DNA of 29,616 bases from CAYFIW01 sp964343265 (GCA_964343265.1 CAYFIW010000021.1:1-29616), one strand, 5' to 3'; shown: positions 7,721-16,031, counted from the first letter of the stretch. Notes: a model not told the origin generated them from the letters alone. Numbers and translations: made by a program.

Positions 7721-8998
7721 TCAATTCAGGGCAGGTTTCTTCATAAATAAAAAAAGGAAAATCCCTGGCATAGTCATAAAAGATATTATTGTAAATCCAA
7801 GACTATAACTGTTGTGGTCTGCTACATAACCGACAAGCATTGGTCCTATCACCATCCCGAGCATAGCAATTCCCTGAGAAGTACCCATTATCAGAGGAAA
7901 TGACTTTCTCCCAAAATAATCCCCCCGCATCGAAGTCAGCACAGGTGTGCGAACTCCCCAAGAAAGTCCCTGAATCACAGCATAAACAATTACAAGGCCA
8001 TAGCTATCAGCTATGGCCAGAATAATGAGAGCCACACAATGGCCCACTATAGTAGCGGATGCCATCAAATTCTTCTGCAACCTATCCGCAAGAAATCCTC
8101 CAAATAATTGTCCGAACATATTTACAGCTGTTAATAACATTATGATTCTAGCAGCGGAATTTCTTGAAAATCCCAAAGAATCCTCCAAATATGGCACCTG
8201 ATAAAGTCCGGCAACAGACACTACTAAAAGAGCCTGAGCATGACCAATAGATATTATCCAAAAGGCCCTAGTTTTTATTGCGTCCTGAAACCCAATTCCC
8301 TCAACAGTAGAAGTAACAGCCTTTGTAGGATTTGAACCGGAACTGTTCACCTTTACCGAAGATGAATCAGCAGTCTCATTTGGATCTATTCCGTCAGGCG
8401 AATAGCCATAAGATTCCGGATTAAATCTCACCAACAAGGAGACAAATATACCAACTACTATTATGAAAATACCTGAAGCTGTAGAAACTTCTCTCCAGCT
8501 AAAATTATTGAGCCCAAAAGCCAACAAAGGTGGAAATACGACCCCTCCGATCCCAAGCCCTAGCATAGATATTCCTATAGCTTTTGCACGGTTCACCTTA
8601 AACCAATTATTGATACTAGCCATAACGGCAAGGAAACTAGGCGGATCAGCTCCAGTCGCAGTCACGATAAAAGCGATGTAGAAAGTAAAAACTGATACTG
8701 AACGCCCAATAAGTATGAATCCAGCTCCAAATATTACAAATGAAACAATCATCACTGTTCTTGGTCCAAATCTTTGAATCAAATAGCCTATTAGAGGACC
8801 CGTCAATGAACTTTCAATCCGAGAAATTGCGTAGGCACCAGACAATACAGTCCGATTCCAACCAAAATAATTCCTTATAGGCTCAAAGAAAAAACCGAAC
8901 CCAGTAAAAAATAACCCGCTTGACATGGCCATAGAAACGCAACCGGCTGCAACTATCCACCAGCCATAAAAAATTCGGTCTTTTAACCTTGGTATCAA
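7721..8998 (-). CDS. MFS transporter, OFA/monocarboxylate-like (12 TM)
   Basis: Inner-membrane transporter, 425 residues with 12 predicted helices and a charged central loop around 205-230. The opening FYGWWIVAAGCVSMAMSSGL and the later GFGFFFEPIRNYFGWNR are typical of the OFA/MCT branch, whose members take up small carboxylates such as oxalate, formate or lactate. The actual substrate is unknown. The start is TTG (8996-8998), supported by AGGAG at 9005-9009, 6 nt away. That SD is buried in a perfect hairpin (separate entry), suggesting controlled translation. It converges on the ABC ATPase gene with only a 13-bp gap. Confidence 0.88.
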   Translation of the reverse strand: MIPRLKDRIFYGWWIVAAGCVSMAMSSGLFFTGFGFFFEPIRNYFGWNRTVLSGAYAISRIESSLTGPLIGYLIQRFGPRTVMIVSFVIFGAGFILIGRSVSVFTFYIAFIVTATGADPPSFLAVMASINNWFKVNRAKAIGISMLGLGIGGVVFPPLLAFGLNNFSWREVSTASGIFIIVVGIFVSLLVRFNPESYGYSPDGIDPNETADSSSVKVNSSGSNPTKAVTSTVEGIGFQDAIKTRAFWIISIGHAQALLVVSVAGLYQVPYLEDSLGFSRNSAARIIMLLTAVNMFGQLFGGFLADRLQKNLMASATIVGHCVALIILAIADSYGLVIVYAVIQGLSWGVRTPVLTSMRGDYFGRKSFPLIMGTSQGIAMLGMVIGPMLVGYVADHNSYSLGFTIISFMTMPGIFLFLFMKKPALN

Positions 8999-8999
8999 A

Positions 9000-9027
9000 C
9001 TCAGCTCCTGTCTTTCCAGGAGCTGAG
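9000..9027 (-). promoter_or_regulatory. Perfect 11-bp hairpin enclosing the SD of the MFS gene
   Basis: On the minus strand CTCAGCTCCTG (9027-9017) pairs perfectly with CAGGAGCTGAG (9010-9000) around the 6-nt loop GAAAGA. The 3' arm holds the SD AGGAG and ends one base before the TTG start. Folding would hide the SD, so this may be an RNA switch, thermosensor or protein-binding site. On either strand it lacks a U-tract, so a terminator role is less likely. Confidence 0.6.
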
Positions 9028-9180
9028 CAACCTGAAACTAAAGTAAACTAGTTAATGATAACCATCTTGTTTACAAAAGCATATACAGAATCAGGTTAGG
9101 TACAAAATATCGCAAATAATAAATTGCTACCCAGCGGGCTACTTATAGAATTATGAACAAAAATATAAGGAAAATTCTCT

Positions 9181-9223
9181 ATTCAACTGGAGAGAGATCA
9201 AGACTGTCTCTCTCTAGTTGAAT
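9181..9223 (-). terminator. 17-bp terminator hairpin of hsp20
   Basis: ATTCAACTGGAGAGAGA (9181-9197) pairs with TCTCTCTCTAGTTGAAT (9207-9223), with one G-T pair and a 9-nt loop. The stem begins at the last base of the hsp20 stop codon. Downstream on the minus strand a short TTTT run appears about 6 nt after the stem. The long spacer 9028-9222 has nothing else obvious. Confidence 0.7.
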
Positions 9224-9654
9224 CATTCAATTTCTATTTTCTTTATCTTTGCTTTCTGGGTTTTAGGTAGTGTTACAGTGAGCACACCATCCCTATATTT
9301 AGAATTAACATATTCTGAATCAACATCCTCTGCCAGGTTTACCATTCGCTTCAACTTCCCAGAAAATCTTTCCTTCAATAAAAAAGAGGCTTCAGAAGCT
9401 TCAAGAGATTGTTCCAATACCTCAATCGAAAGTACTCGTTTATCCAAAGTCAATTGAATATCGCCGGGATCCCTACCCGGTAAATCTGCCTCCAAAACAA
9501 ATTTATCCTCATCCTCCCAAATATCGACAGAGATTCGCCCTTTTAAAAAATTCCTAGCTTTCAAATCACTATCCCTTGAAAAAATAGAAGGGAGTGGACT
9601 GAAATAATTGTTCAGGTTATTTTCAAAATTAGCCTGAGACACTAAACGCAACAT
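9223..9654 (-). CDS. Small heat-shock protein, Hsp20/alpha-crystallin family
   Basis: ATP-independent chaperone that holds unfolding proteins. The 143 residues comprise a short variable N-terminal arm (1-37), an alpha-crystallin domain (about 38-134) starting ISVDIWEDEDKFVLEADLPG and ending with the family signature YRDGVLTVTLPK, and a C-terminal IEIE tail that supplies the I-x-I motif used in oligomer assembly. Length is normal. The ATG follows a near-perfect SD (AAGGAGGT, 9658-9665) and a consensus promoter (9692-9720). It is a single-gene unit with its own terminator hairpin. No CIRCE or ROSE-like element was recognised. Confidence 0.95.
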   Translation of the reverse strand: MLRLVSQANFENNLNNYFSPLPSIFSRDSDLKARNFLKGRISVDIWEDEDKFVLEADLPGRDPGDIQLTLDKRVLSIEVLEQSLEASEASFLLKERFSGKLKRMVNLAEDVDSEYVNSKYRDGVLTVTLPKTQKAKIKKIEIE

Positions 9655-9691
9655 ATTTACCTCCTTGTATATAAAATATATTACGTTACAA

Positions 9692-9720
9692 ATAATAAAC
9701 CTTGATATGATCTATGTCAA
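9692..9720 (-). promoter_or_regulatory. Consensus sigma-70 promoter of hsp20
   Basis: On the minus strand TTGACA (9720-9715) and TATTAT (9697-9692) are separated by exactly 17 bp, and the -10 box is 37 bp from the ATG of hsp20. This is the best promoter match in the window. The spacing fits the housekeeping sigma factor rather than a sigma-32-type factor. Confidence 0.7.
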
Positions 9721-9817
9721 CTCTCATGACTCCATAAGCATATTAAGATACATACCAAAAAATAGATTAACAAAACGGTAGTCACAAATTAATATTTATT
9801 ATTTGAAATACCAATGC

Positions 9818-9846
9818 TTTACAGGTACTTCATTATTATATAAAAT
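9818..9846 (+). promoter_or_regulatory. Candidate promoter of the CxxC microprotein
   Basis: TTTACA (9818-9823) and TAAAAT (9841-9846) lie 17 bp apart on the plus strand. Transcription would start near 9853, about 45 nt before the ATG of the 22-codon ORF. In such AT-rich DNA chance matches are common. Confidence 0.4.
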
Positions 9847-9897
9847 ACTATTAAGTTGTTTGGAAATCCTTTAATACAGAACACATAGGGAAATAAT

Positions 9898-9966
9898 ATG
9901 ACATGTGAAAATTGCCGCGGTTGGGACATAGATTGTCCTTACTGCCTTTCAGATATAGCAGCCTAA
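9898..9966 (+). CDS. Candidate 22-residue microprotein with two CxxC pairs
   Basis: An ATG at 9898 opens a 22-codon frame ending in TAA (9964-9966), product MTCENCRGWDIDC followed by PYCLSDIAA. Cysteines 3, 6, 13 and 16 form C-x2-C-x6-C-x2-C, a spacing that could bind one zinc or iron ion. AGGGA at 9887-9891 is 6 nt from the ATG, and a promoter-like pair lies 45 nt further up. A weak stem (TGCAAG at 9979-9984, CTTGCA at 9999-10004) follows. It could instead be a leader peptide or a chance ORF. The 238 bp from 9967 to 10204 show no other gene. Confidence 0.5.
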   Translation: MTCENCRGWDIDCPYCLSDIAA

Positions 9967-10216
9967 TTGATCTATCTTTGCAAGAACCTTCATAAGTACT
10001 TGCACACACCTAACCAAGAATCTGACTATATTCACCAGATGAAGTGCCGCGTTTGATGACAAACTAGTCTTTGTATAACCGGAGAATTTTCGTTAACATC
10101 CCAATAGTCGTTGGTCGGCTAATTAAGGTACATCAGTCAAAGGCTTTGGATAGTTTTTGGAATACTGAACTTTAACTCGCTAACCATTCACTTATGACTC
10201 ATAAATGGAGTGCATT

Positions 10217-11026
10217 TTGAAATGCTTTATCTGTAAGACATGCGGGGTGGAATATAGCGAATCTTCTTCGCCTCCTACTCGTTGTACTATTTGCGAAGAT
10301 CCGCGTCAATATGTAGGTTGGCAGGGACAACAATGGACCAACATGGATGAACTGATCGATCAAGGCTACATGAACGATTTACGAAACCTAGAACCGAATC
10401 TTTTCGGAATAGGTATTACCCCAAGCTTTAGCATTGGGCAGAGAGCTTTACTCGTTACTACAGATCAAGGAAATATTCTTTACGATTGCGTTAGTATCAT
10501 TGATGACAATGCTGCAAAAAAAATATCTGACTTAGGTGGAATCAGCTACATATGTCTCTCACATCCCCATTTCTATGACAGTATGGTGTCATGGAGTCAA
10601 GAATTTGATCATGCCCCTATCATTATTCCTGAAGTTGATCGGACTCATGTGATGAGATCTGACAAAGCAATCGAATACTGGGACGGTAAACCTTTAGAAA
10701 TACTACCTGGCATCACTTTAATTCAAACAGGTGGCCATTTTGAAGGAAGTTCCGTACTACACTGGAAAAATGGTGCCCAAGGGAAAGGAGCACTACTAGT
10801 TGGAGACACCATTTCTGTCGTGCAAGACAGAAATTATGTGAGTTTCATGCGGAGCTATCCAAATTTAATACCCTTATCTGCCAACCAAGTATCAAATATT
10901 ATTGAGACCTTGAAACCATACCCCTACGACCGCATATACGGCGGATGGTGGGACCGTAACGTCTTAACTCATGGAAAAAATGCAGTAAAAATATCAGCTG
11001 AAAGGTACATTAATCACATTAGCTAA
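10217..11026 (+). CDS. Zinc-ribbon plus metallo-beta-lactamase-fold protein
   Basis: Predicted cytoplasmic metallohydrolase-like protein. I take the TTG at 10217 (MKCFICKTCG) because GGAG at 10207-10210 is 6 nt upstream; the ATG at 10205 would overlap that SD and add four residues. The N terminus is a rubredoxin/zinc-ribbon knuckle pair (Cys6, Cys9, Cys23, Cys26). The rest is an MBL fold with SHPHFYD (His116, His118), GGHFEG (His174) and LLVGDT (Asp197). The usual H-x-H-x-D-H is degenerate: the Asp-His pair is Tyr-Asp here, so one metal site may be lost. The substrate is unknown. It stands alone and converges on the NHL operon. Confidence 0.8.
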   Translation: MKCFICKTCGVEYSESSSPPTRCTICEDPRQYVGWQGQQWTNMDELIDQGYMNDLRNLEPNLFGIGITPSFSIGQRALLVTTDQGNILYDCVSIIDDNAAKKISDLGGISYICLSHPHFYDSMVSWSQEFDHAPIIIPEVDRTHVMRSDKAIEYWDGKPLEILPGITLIQTGGHFEGSSVLHWKNGAQGKGALLVGDTISVVQDRNYVSFMRSYPNLIPLSANQVSNIIETLKPYPYDRIYGGWWDRNVLTHGKNAVKISAERYINHIS

Positions 11027-11105
11027 CAGAGTATGGATTTAACTCATCATATTTGTGACAAAATAATAATGTAAAACTTTGTTCTTGTATGTCAGGAGCG
11101 TAAAA

Positions 11106-12101
11106 TTAACAGGTTTCAAATATTTGAAACCTGTGGCGACAGGTCTCAAGCACATATACTCTTTCCTCTTTGTCTAATATCACGGCACATGGGTCCCAGA
11201 AAAAGGGCTCTATCCTAGCAGATATTTCCCTTACATCATCAGTATCTGTCTCAAATACCGGAACAAAAGTAGATCTCGCTCTTTTTTCATCCTGCTGGGC
11301 TTCAAAGTATTCTAATGCCCACGGGTTAAGATCTGCCTCACCTCGATTCCTTGCCAAGAATTTACCGTCTGCATCAAAAACCTGAAGAAGTTGGTTACCC
11401 CAGTCCGCAACGTACATATTTCCATCCGATGAAACCGCAACCCCAGCAGGTCTATTTAAAGAAATTTCAGAATCATCTCCATAGAAACTAGATATGTATT
11501 CACCTTCTATTGAATATCTCTCTATCCTGTCATTACCCCAGTCAGCAACGTAAATATCTGCGTTGTTGCCCGTCGTAATACCCCAAGGGTACTTAAACTG
11601 CGACTTATCTGATCCTTCTGATCCCCATGATCCGATATATGCCCCATCCAGATTGTATTTCTGGATCCTGTGGTTCATGGTATCGACAACAAATAGGACA
11701 TCTCCAACTACTAAGAGACCCGACGGATTATCAAATTCACCATCTGCACAACCTTTTGCTCCCCATGAGTGCAAAAAATCACCTTCTGGATTGAAAACAG
11801 ATATCCGGTTTAAATTCTCGTCCGCGACATACAGATTCTCCATAGAATCAAAAGCAAGTGCGCTGGGTTGAGACATTTGACCCGCATCTGTACCAGAAGA
11901 ACTTACCTTTCCAAAAAACTCAAAGTCTCTAGATACCATTTGAACGCCAATCGTGGGTCCAACGCCTCTACTTGCAACGAATATTTTTCCATCAGATGGC
12001 CTCATTGCTAGATCACTGGGATGCTGAAATCCTCTGCCACCCTGGTCCGTTGCAAAACCTATATTTGAGTTATACCTTAGATTAAATTTCGTTGAAACCA
12101 T
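11106..12101 (-). CDS. NHL-repeat beta-propeller protein (copy 1)
   Basis: A six-bladed NHL propeller, 331 residues from the ATG at 12101 (MVSTKFNLRYN); a TTG two codons earlier is possible. GAGGGG lies upstream, and copy 2 begins with the same MVSTKF. Repeats follow the pattern P-x-x-L/V/I-A-x-x-x-x-G/D-x-I/L-Y-V-A-D-x-x-N, for example around NLYVADENLNRISVF, VDTMNHRIQKY and VADWGNQLLQVF. No signal peptide is seen, so it is probably cytoplasmic, or exported by an unrecognised route. Family members range from scaffold to lyase-like roles; no catalytic assignment is safe. It is the last gene of the DUF1800 operon and shares its C-terminal half almost exactly with copy 2. Its last codons form a perfect palindrome. 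Confidence 0.85.
   Translation of the reverse strand: MVSTKFNLRYNSNIGFATDQGGRGFQHPSDLAMRPSDGKIFVASRGVGPTIGVQMVSRDFEFFGKVSSSGTDAGQMSQPSALAFDSMENLYVADENLNRISVFNPEGDFLHSWGAKGCADGEFDNPSGLLVVGDVLFVVDTMNHRIQKYNLDGAYIGSWGSEGSDKSQFKYPWGITTGNNADIYVADWGNDRIERYSIEGEYISSFYGDDSEISLNRPAGVAVSSDGNMYVADWGNQLLQVFDADGKFLARNRGEADLNPWALEYFEAQQDEKRARSTFVPVFETDTDDVREISARIEPFFWDPCAVILDKEERVYVLETCRHRFQIFETC
11109..11134. terminator. 26-bp perfect palindrome in the last codons of NHL copy 1
   Basis: ACAGGTTTCAAAT (11109-11121) is followed at once by its exact reverse complement (11122-11134). On the minus strand it encodes RFQIFETC just before the TAA. It would act for the minus-strand operon, possibly as terminator. 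The plus-strand MBL gene ends 80 bp away. Copy 2, inside the operon, has diverged here (FDTK) and lacks the palindrome. Confidence 0.55.
11242..11543. repeat. 302-bp tract identical to 12268-12569 (NHL copies 1 and 2)
   Basis: By eye, 302 consecutive bases match 12268-12569 at an offset of 1026 bp, including all synonymous sites. Outside the tract the copies differ: about eight differences in the next roughly 110 bp toward the gene ends, and many more in the 5' halves, including a roughly nine-codon length difference. The pattern suggests gene conversion within an older tandem duplication. Confidence 0.9.
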
Positions 12102-12131
12102 CCTCAATCCCCTCAGAGCAGTGAAGTAAAG

Positions 12132-13154
12132 TTATTTCGTATCAAATATTTGAAACCTGTGGCGACAAGTCTCAAGCACGTATACTCTTTCCTCTTTGTC
12201 TAATATCACGGCGCATGGATCCCAGAAAAAAGGCTCTATCCTAGCGGATATTTCTCTTACATCATCGGTATCTGTCTCAAATACCGGAACAAAAGTAGAT
12301 CTCGCTCTTTTTTCATCCTGCTGGGCTTCAAAGTATTCTAATGCCCACGGGTTAAGATCTGCCTCACCTCGATTCCTTGCCAAGAATTTACCGTCTGCAT
12401 CAAAAACCTGAAGAAGTTGGTTACCCCAGTCCGCAACGTACATATTTCCATCCGATGAAACCGCAACCCCAGCAGGTCTATTTAAAGAAATTTCAGAATC
12501 ATCTCCATAGAAACTAGATATGTATTCACCTTCTATTGAATATCTCTCTATCCTGTCATTACCCCAGTCGGTAATGTAGATATCTTCACTGTTACCTGTC
12601 GTAATACCCCATGGATATTTCAACTGTAATTTATCCGATCCTTCTGAGCCCCATGCTCCAATATATGTCCCATTAAGATCATATTTCTGGATCCTGTGGT
12701 TCATGGTATCTACAACAAATACAACGTCTTCTATGATCAAAAGACCCGATGGATTATTAAATTCCCCATCTCCTTTACCTTTTACTCCCCATGAACGTAG
12801 AAAGACACCTTCTGGATCAAACACAGATACCGTGTTCAAGTATTCATCAGCTACATACAGATTCTCCATAGAATCAAAAGCTAAGGCACTAGGGGCTGTT
12901 AGGTGTCCTTCTGAAGTACCTGCAGAACTTATTTTTCCAAAAAACTCGAAATCCTTAGATACCATCTCTACGCCCGTTGTATCAGATAATCCGCCCGCAA
13001 CTATTGGCATCAGAAAACTTCGACTGGCAACAAAGATCCTCTCATCAGAGGGCCTAATAGCAAGATCACTGGGATGCTGGAAGCCTCTACCACCCTGGTC
13101 GCCGGCAAACCCTATATTCGAGTTATACCTAAGATCAAATTTAGTTGAAACCAT
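12132..13154 (-). CDS. NHL-repeat beta-propeller protein (copy 2)
   Basis: Paralogue of the following gene, 340 residues. The ATG at 13154 has AAGGAG about 7 nt upstream and lies 15 bp after the DUF1800 stop, so the two are co-transcribed. NHL blades are seen around NLYVADEYLNTVSVF, VDTMNHRIQKYDLNG, IYITDWGNDRIERY and MYVADWGNQLLQVF. Relative to copy 1 it has about nine extra residues near position 48 (FLMPIVAGG region). The C-terminal half matches copy 1 almost residue for residue, ending IFDTK instead of IFETC. Role unknown; the propeller probably binds a partner or ligand connected with DUF1800. Confidence 0.85.
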   Translation of the reverse strand: MVSTKFDLRYNSNIGFAGDQGGRGFQHPSDLAIRPSDERIFVASRSFLMPIVAGGLSDTTGVEMVSKDFEFFGKISSAGTSEGHLTAPSALAFDSMENLYVADEYLNTVSVFDPEGVFLRSWGVKGKGDGEFNNPSGLLIIEDVVFVVDTMNHRIQKYDLNGTYIGAWGSEGSDKLQLKYPWGITTGNSEDIYITDWGNDRIERYSIEGEYISSFYGDDSEISLNRPAGVAVSSDGNMYVADWGNQLLQVFDADGKFLARNRGEADLNPWALEYFEAQQDEKRARSTFVPVFETDTDDVREISARIEPFFWDPCAVILDKEERVYVLETCRHRFQIFDTK

Positions 13155-13169
13155 CCTATATCTCCTTTC

Positions 13170-14624
13170 TCATACCGTTTGATACTCCTGGGTACAAACG
13201 ATTAATCTAATAACAGCCAAAGCTGCGTCTTCAAACTCAGATAACTTTGACTCAGTATCCCAGGACAAATCGCCAAATTTTGCGGCATACGTTTTCAATC
13301 CAGCCTCTGTACCTATTGATACGCTGATTGGCCCGAGAACATCTAGGCACCTGTTGACCAGATCATCCGCGGTAACGTAAGAGTTAGAATCCACATTCCT
13401 TATCCTACCCAATATATCTTTAATACCTTGCTTATTCGGGTCATTAAGAATTTTGGTTGCAAAATTGATCCTTTCAACATAAGTCCCTGTATTTATCCAC
13501 TCGTCTCCCCCCTGCCAACCTTCCACACTTGGTGGCCTCAACAAACCCTGACCCATATTGCTGCAAACGCCCTGAGCATAATAAATTTCTTGCGAGGGTA
13601 TCTCAATTGGTCCGGCAAGTCTCATTGCACCGACAACCATTTCAGCAGGACTCTTGATACGGGCATACATAGCTGATTCCTCTTTAAAGAAATCAGATTT
13701 AAAGATTGTCTCTAGCATAGCCTCGATGCTATGCCCATTAGCAAAATAGGCATCAGTCATCACTTTGATGGCTTGTGGATCTCTCGGCCCTTCATGCGGC
13801 CATTGTGGAACCGGTAACTCATCCGCCACAAAGAAATGATATAAATGTCTAGCCAAATACTCTGCAGTCGCCTTATTGCTGCATATTATTCGGACCGCAT
13901 CCTCGCCATTCCAGTTACCAGTCTCCCCAAGTATCGTTTTCTCACCATGGTCGTGATCATCTTCATCATACTCATACTGCCACGATATGTATCCATAGGG
14001 CCTAACCGTGTTATTCCTCATCTTGATTGACATATACTCTGGGTTAACTACCCGCCAACCGGTAAAAGCACGTGCAGTCTCTTTAATATCCTCTTCAGTA
14101 TAGTTACCTACACCCATAGCAAAGAGCTCTAATATCTCTCTACCAAAGTTCTCATTGATATTAGATCCATGATTATCTTGATTATCCAACCACATTATCA
14201 TTGCAGGATCTTTTGAAAGCTCTAGAAGCAAATTATCAAATGTACCTACGCCGTGTTTTCTGAACATAGCTATCTGATTAATAATAGGCCTGCTCGTTAT
14301 AAGCTTCGTTGAAGCCGTAGCGAATACTCTGTGCCAAAATAGGCACATTTTTTCTCTCAAAGGGGTTTTCGTCATGACCATTCTGTAGACCCAGTTGGCA
14401 CCAGCACCATTTGCGGATCTGAAATCTGATTGGTCTTTATGAAATCTATTGATCATGTCATCAGGGATCACGTCTTCTTCACTGAAGTCCATCAGGGAAT
14501 CGACTATGTCGTCGTATTCCATCTGACTATAGACGTCCATCTCTCTAGGTGTAGCGCCGAAGCCAGCTCTTCTCAATAGATGTGCAAGCAATTCTGGATT
14601 AGTTTTAACACTAGCAGTCGTCAT
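13170..14624 (-). CDS. DUF1800 family protein
   Basis: Uncharacterised but widespread family, 484 residues from the ATG at 14624 (MTTASVKTNPELL). I choose this start because GGGGGAG is about 5 nt upstream; an ATG eight codons earlier would bury that SD. Family marks are HLLRRAGFGATPREMD at the N terminus, LFWHRVFATA, the central NENFGREILELFAMG with YTEEDIKETARAFTGW, and TAEYLARHLYHFFV. DUF1800 genes often sit beside DUF1501 genes; here there is none, and two NHL propeller genes follow in the same operon. No signal peptide is evident. Molecular function is unknown; a role in handling secreted or polymeric substrates has been suggested only from context. Confidence 0.9.
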   Translation of the reverse strand: MTTASVKTNPELLAHLLRRAGFGATPREMDVYSQMEYDDIVDSLMDFSEEDVIPDDMINRFHKDQSDFRSANGAGANWVYRMVMTKTPLREKMCLFWHRVFATASTKLITSRPIINQIAMFRKHGVGTFDNLLLELSKDPAMIMWLDNQDNHGSNINENFGREILELFAMGVGNYTEEDIKETARAFTGWRVVNPEYMSIKMRNNTVRPYGYISWQYEYDEDDHDHGEKTILGETGNWNGEDAVRIICSNKATAEYLARHLYHFFVADELPVPQWPHEGPRDPQAIKVMTDAYFANGHSIEAMLETIFKSDFFKEESAMYARIKSPAEMVVGAMRLAGPIEIPSQEIYYAQGVCSNMGQGLLRPPSVEGWQGGDEWINTGTYVERINFATKILNDPNKQGIKDILGRIRNVDSNSYVTADDLVNRCLDVLGPISVSIGTEAGLKTYAAKFGDLSWDTESKLSEFEDAALAVIRLIVCTQEYQTV

Positions 14625-14844
14625 AATTTCTCCCCCATTTGATGACATTACCGGTCACATAAGAGTCTTAATTCGATTATTCTCCTAGTCTACTAGATAA
14701 ATAACATCTACGCAGGTTATAAAAAAATTTGCTGTAAAGTAATTATTAAATACACTAGAAAAAGAGGAAAATAATACAGGATATCCACCTTTAGGTTAGG
14801 TAGGATTACTTATTATAAAATTTGAATGGAAATGGTGGCTAAAT

Positions 14845-16017
14845 ATGCCCGTTAAAATGCTTAAGGAATTCTTCCATCTTGAGTCAGCAGGAGGAATATT
14901 ACTTGTCATAGCAGCAATAGCAGCGATATTGATTAAGAATTCCCCTCTGCACACTTCATATGAAGATATCGTGTCGGCCAAAATTCTGATCCAGATAGGG
15001 AATTTCTATATCGATAAAGATCTGCACCATTGGATAAACGATGGACTAATGGCTATATTTTTCTTACTGGTAAGCCTAGAAATAAAGCGAGAGGTATTAG
15101 ACGGGCAACTATCTAGCAGGAAACAGATCAGTCTGCCTGCGATAGCAGCGTTAGGAGGACTGATTTTACCGGCACTTATATACACCTCTTTCAACATAGG
15201 AGATCCTGTCACTATCCGAGGATGGGCAATACCTGCGGCCACAGATATTGCTTTTGCTCTTGGTATCATAACGTTGTTAGGAAGCCGAGTCCCAGAATCC
15301 TTAAAATTAACCTTAGTTTCAATAGCTATTATTGATGATCTTGCTGCAATTCTGATCATTGCTATGTTCTACACAGAAGAACTCGCTTTCCTGCCACTAG
15401 CCTTTGGGGCTGTGGCGTTGTTGGGCTTGCTAATTTTGAACAAAAAACACGTCAGAAAATTATCTCCCTATATGTGCCTCGGGTTAATTCTATGGGTGTG
15501 TATACTCAAATCTGGTCTCCACGCCACTTTAGCAGGAGTCTTAGTCGCCTTTTTCATTCCATCAAAGTCAGGAAATAGCGAGGATAGTCCTTTATATAAA
15601 CTCGAACATAGTTTACACGTTTGGGTTGCCTTTCTAATACTACCAATATTCGCCCTGGCCAATGCCGGGGTTTCTTTCAAAGGGCTATCTCTGGATCTAT
15701 TCGCTGAACCGGTAACATTAGGTATAGCTCTTGGTTTATTTTTTGGAAAACAAATTGGGGTTATGGCCTTCACTCTTTTGGGTACACTATTCAATCTGTG
15801 CTCAATACCTGACGATGTTTCATGGCGCCAATATTACGGATTAGCATTGTTGACGGGGATCGGATTCACCATGAGCTTGTTTATAGGAGGCCTTGCCTTT
15901 GGTGAAGGAGAAATCCAAACATTGGTCAGGATAGGGGTGATAAGCGCTTCTCTACTATCTGGAATACTTGGGTACACTACACTCAGGTTAACACCTGCAA
16001 AAAAAGTAACCTCGTAA
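14845..16017 (+). CDS. nhaA: Na+/H+ antiporter NhaA
   Basis: Membrane antiporter that expels Na+ for H+, controlling pH and sodium tolerance. The 390 residues match the family throughout, beginning FHLESAGGILLVIAAIAAILI. Key residues are in place, one position later than in E. coli: Asp134 (PAATDIAFALG), Asp164-Asp165 (IIDDLAAI) in the ion site, and Lys301 (FFGKQIG); the pH-sensor His225 is present in SGLHATLAG. ATG start with GGTGG about 7 nt upstream. It is a single gene, divergent from the DUF1800 operon across 220 bp, and followed by a strong hairpin. It suits a marine or saline habitat. Confidence 0.95.
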   Translation: MPVKMLKEFFHLESAGGILLVIAAIAAILIKNSPLHTSYEDIVSAKILIQIGNFYIDKDLHHWINDGLMAIFFLLVSLEIKREVLDGQLSSRKQISLPAIAALGGLILPALIYTSFNIGDPVTIRGWAIPAATDIAFALGIITLLGSRVPESLKLTLVSIAIIDDLAAILIIAMFYTEELAFLPLAFGAVALLGLLILNKKHVRKLSPYMCLGLILWVCILKSGLHATLAGVLVAFFIPSKSGNSEDSPLYKLEHSLHVWVAFLILPIFALANAGVSFKGLSLDLFAEPVTLGIALGLFFGKQIGVMAFTLLGTLFNLCSIPDDVSWRQYYGLALLTGIGFTMSLFIGGLAFGEGEIQTLVRIGVISASLLSGILGYTTLRLTPAKKVTS

Positions 16018-16031
16018 TACCTAAATCATCT

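Noticed and set aside
12703..13182. 159-codon plus ORF opposite NHL copy 2
   Set aside because: It is antisense to the NHL repeats and Ser/Pro/Thr-rich as expected for that; the shadow repeated in copy 1 shows it follows the duplicated gene.
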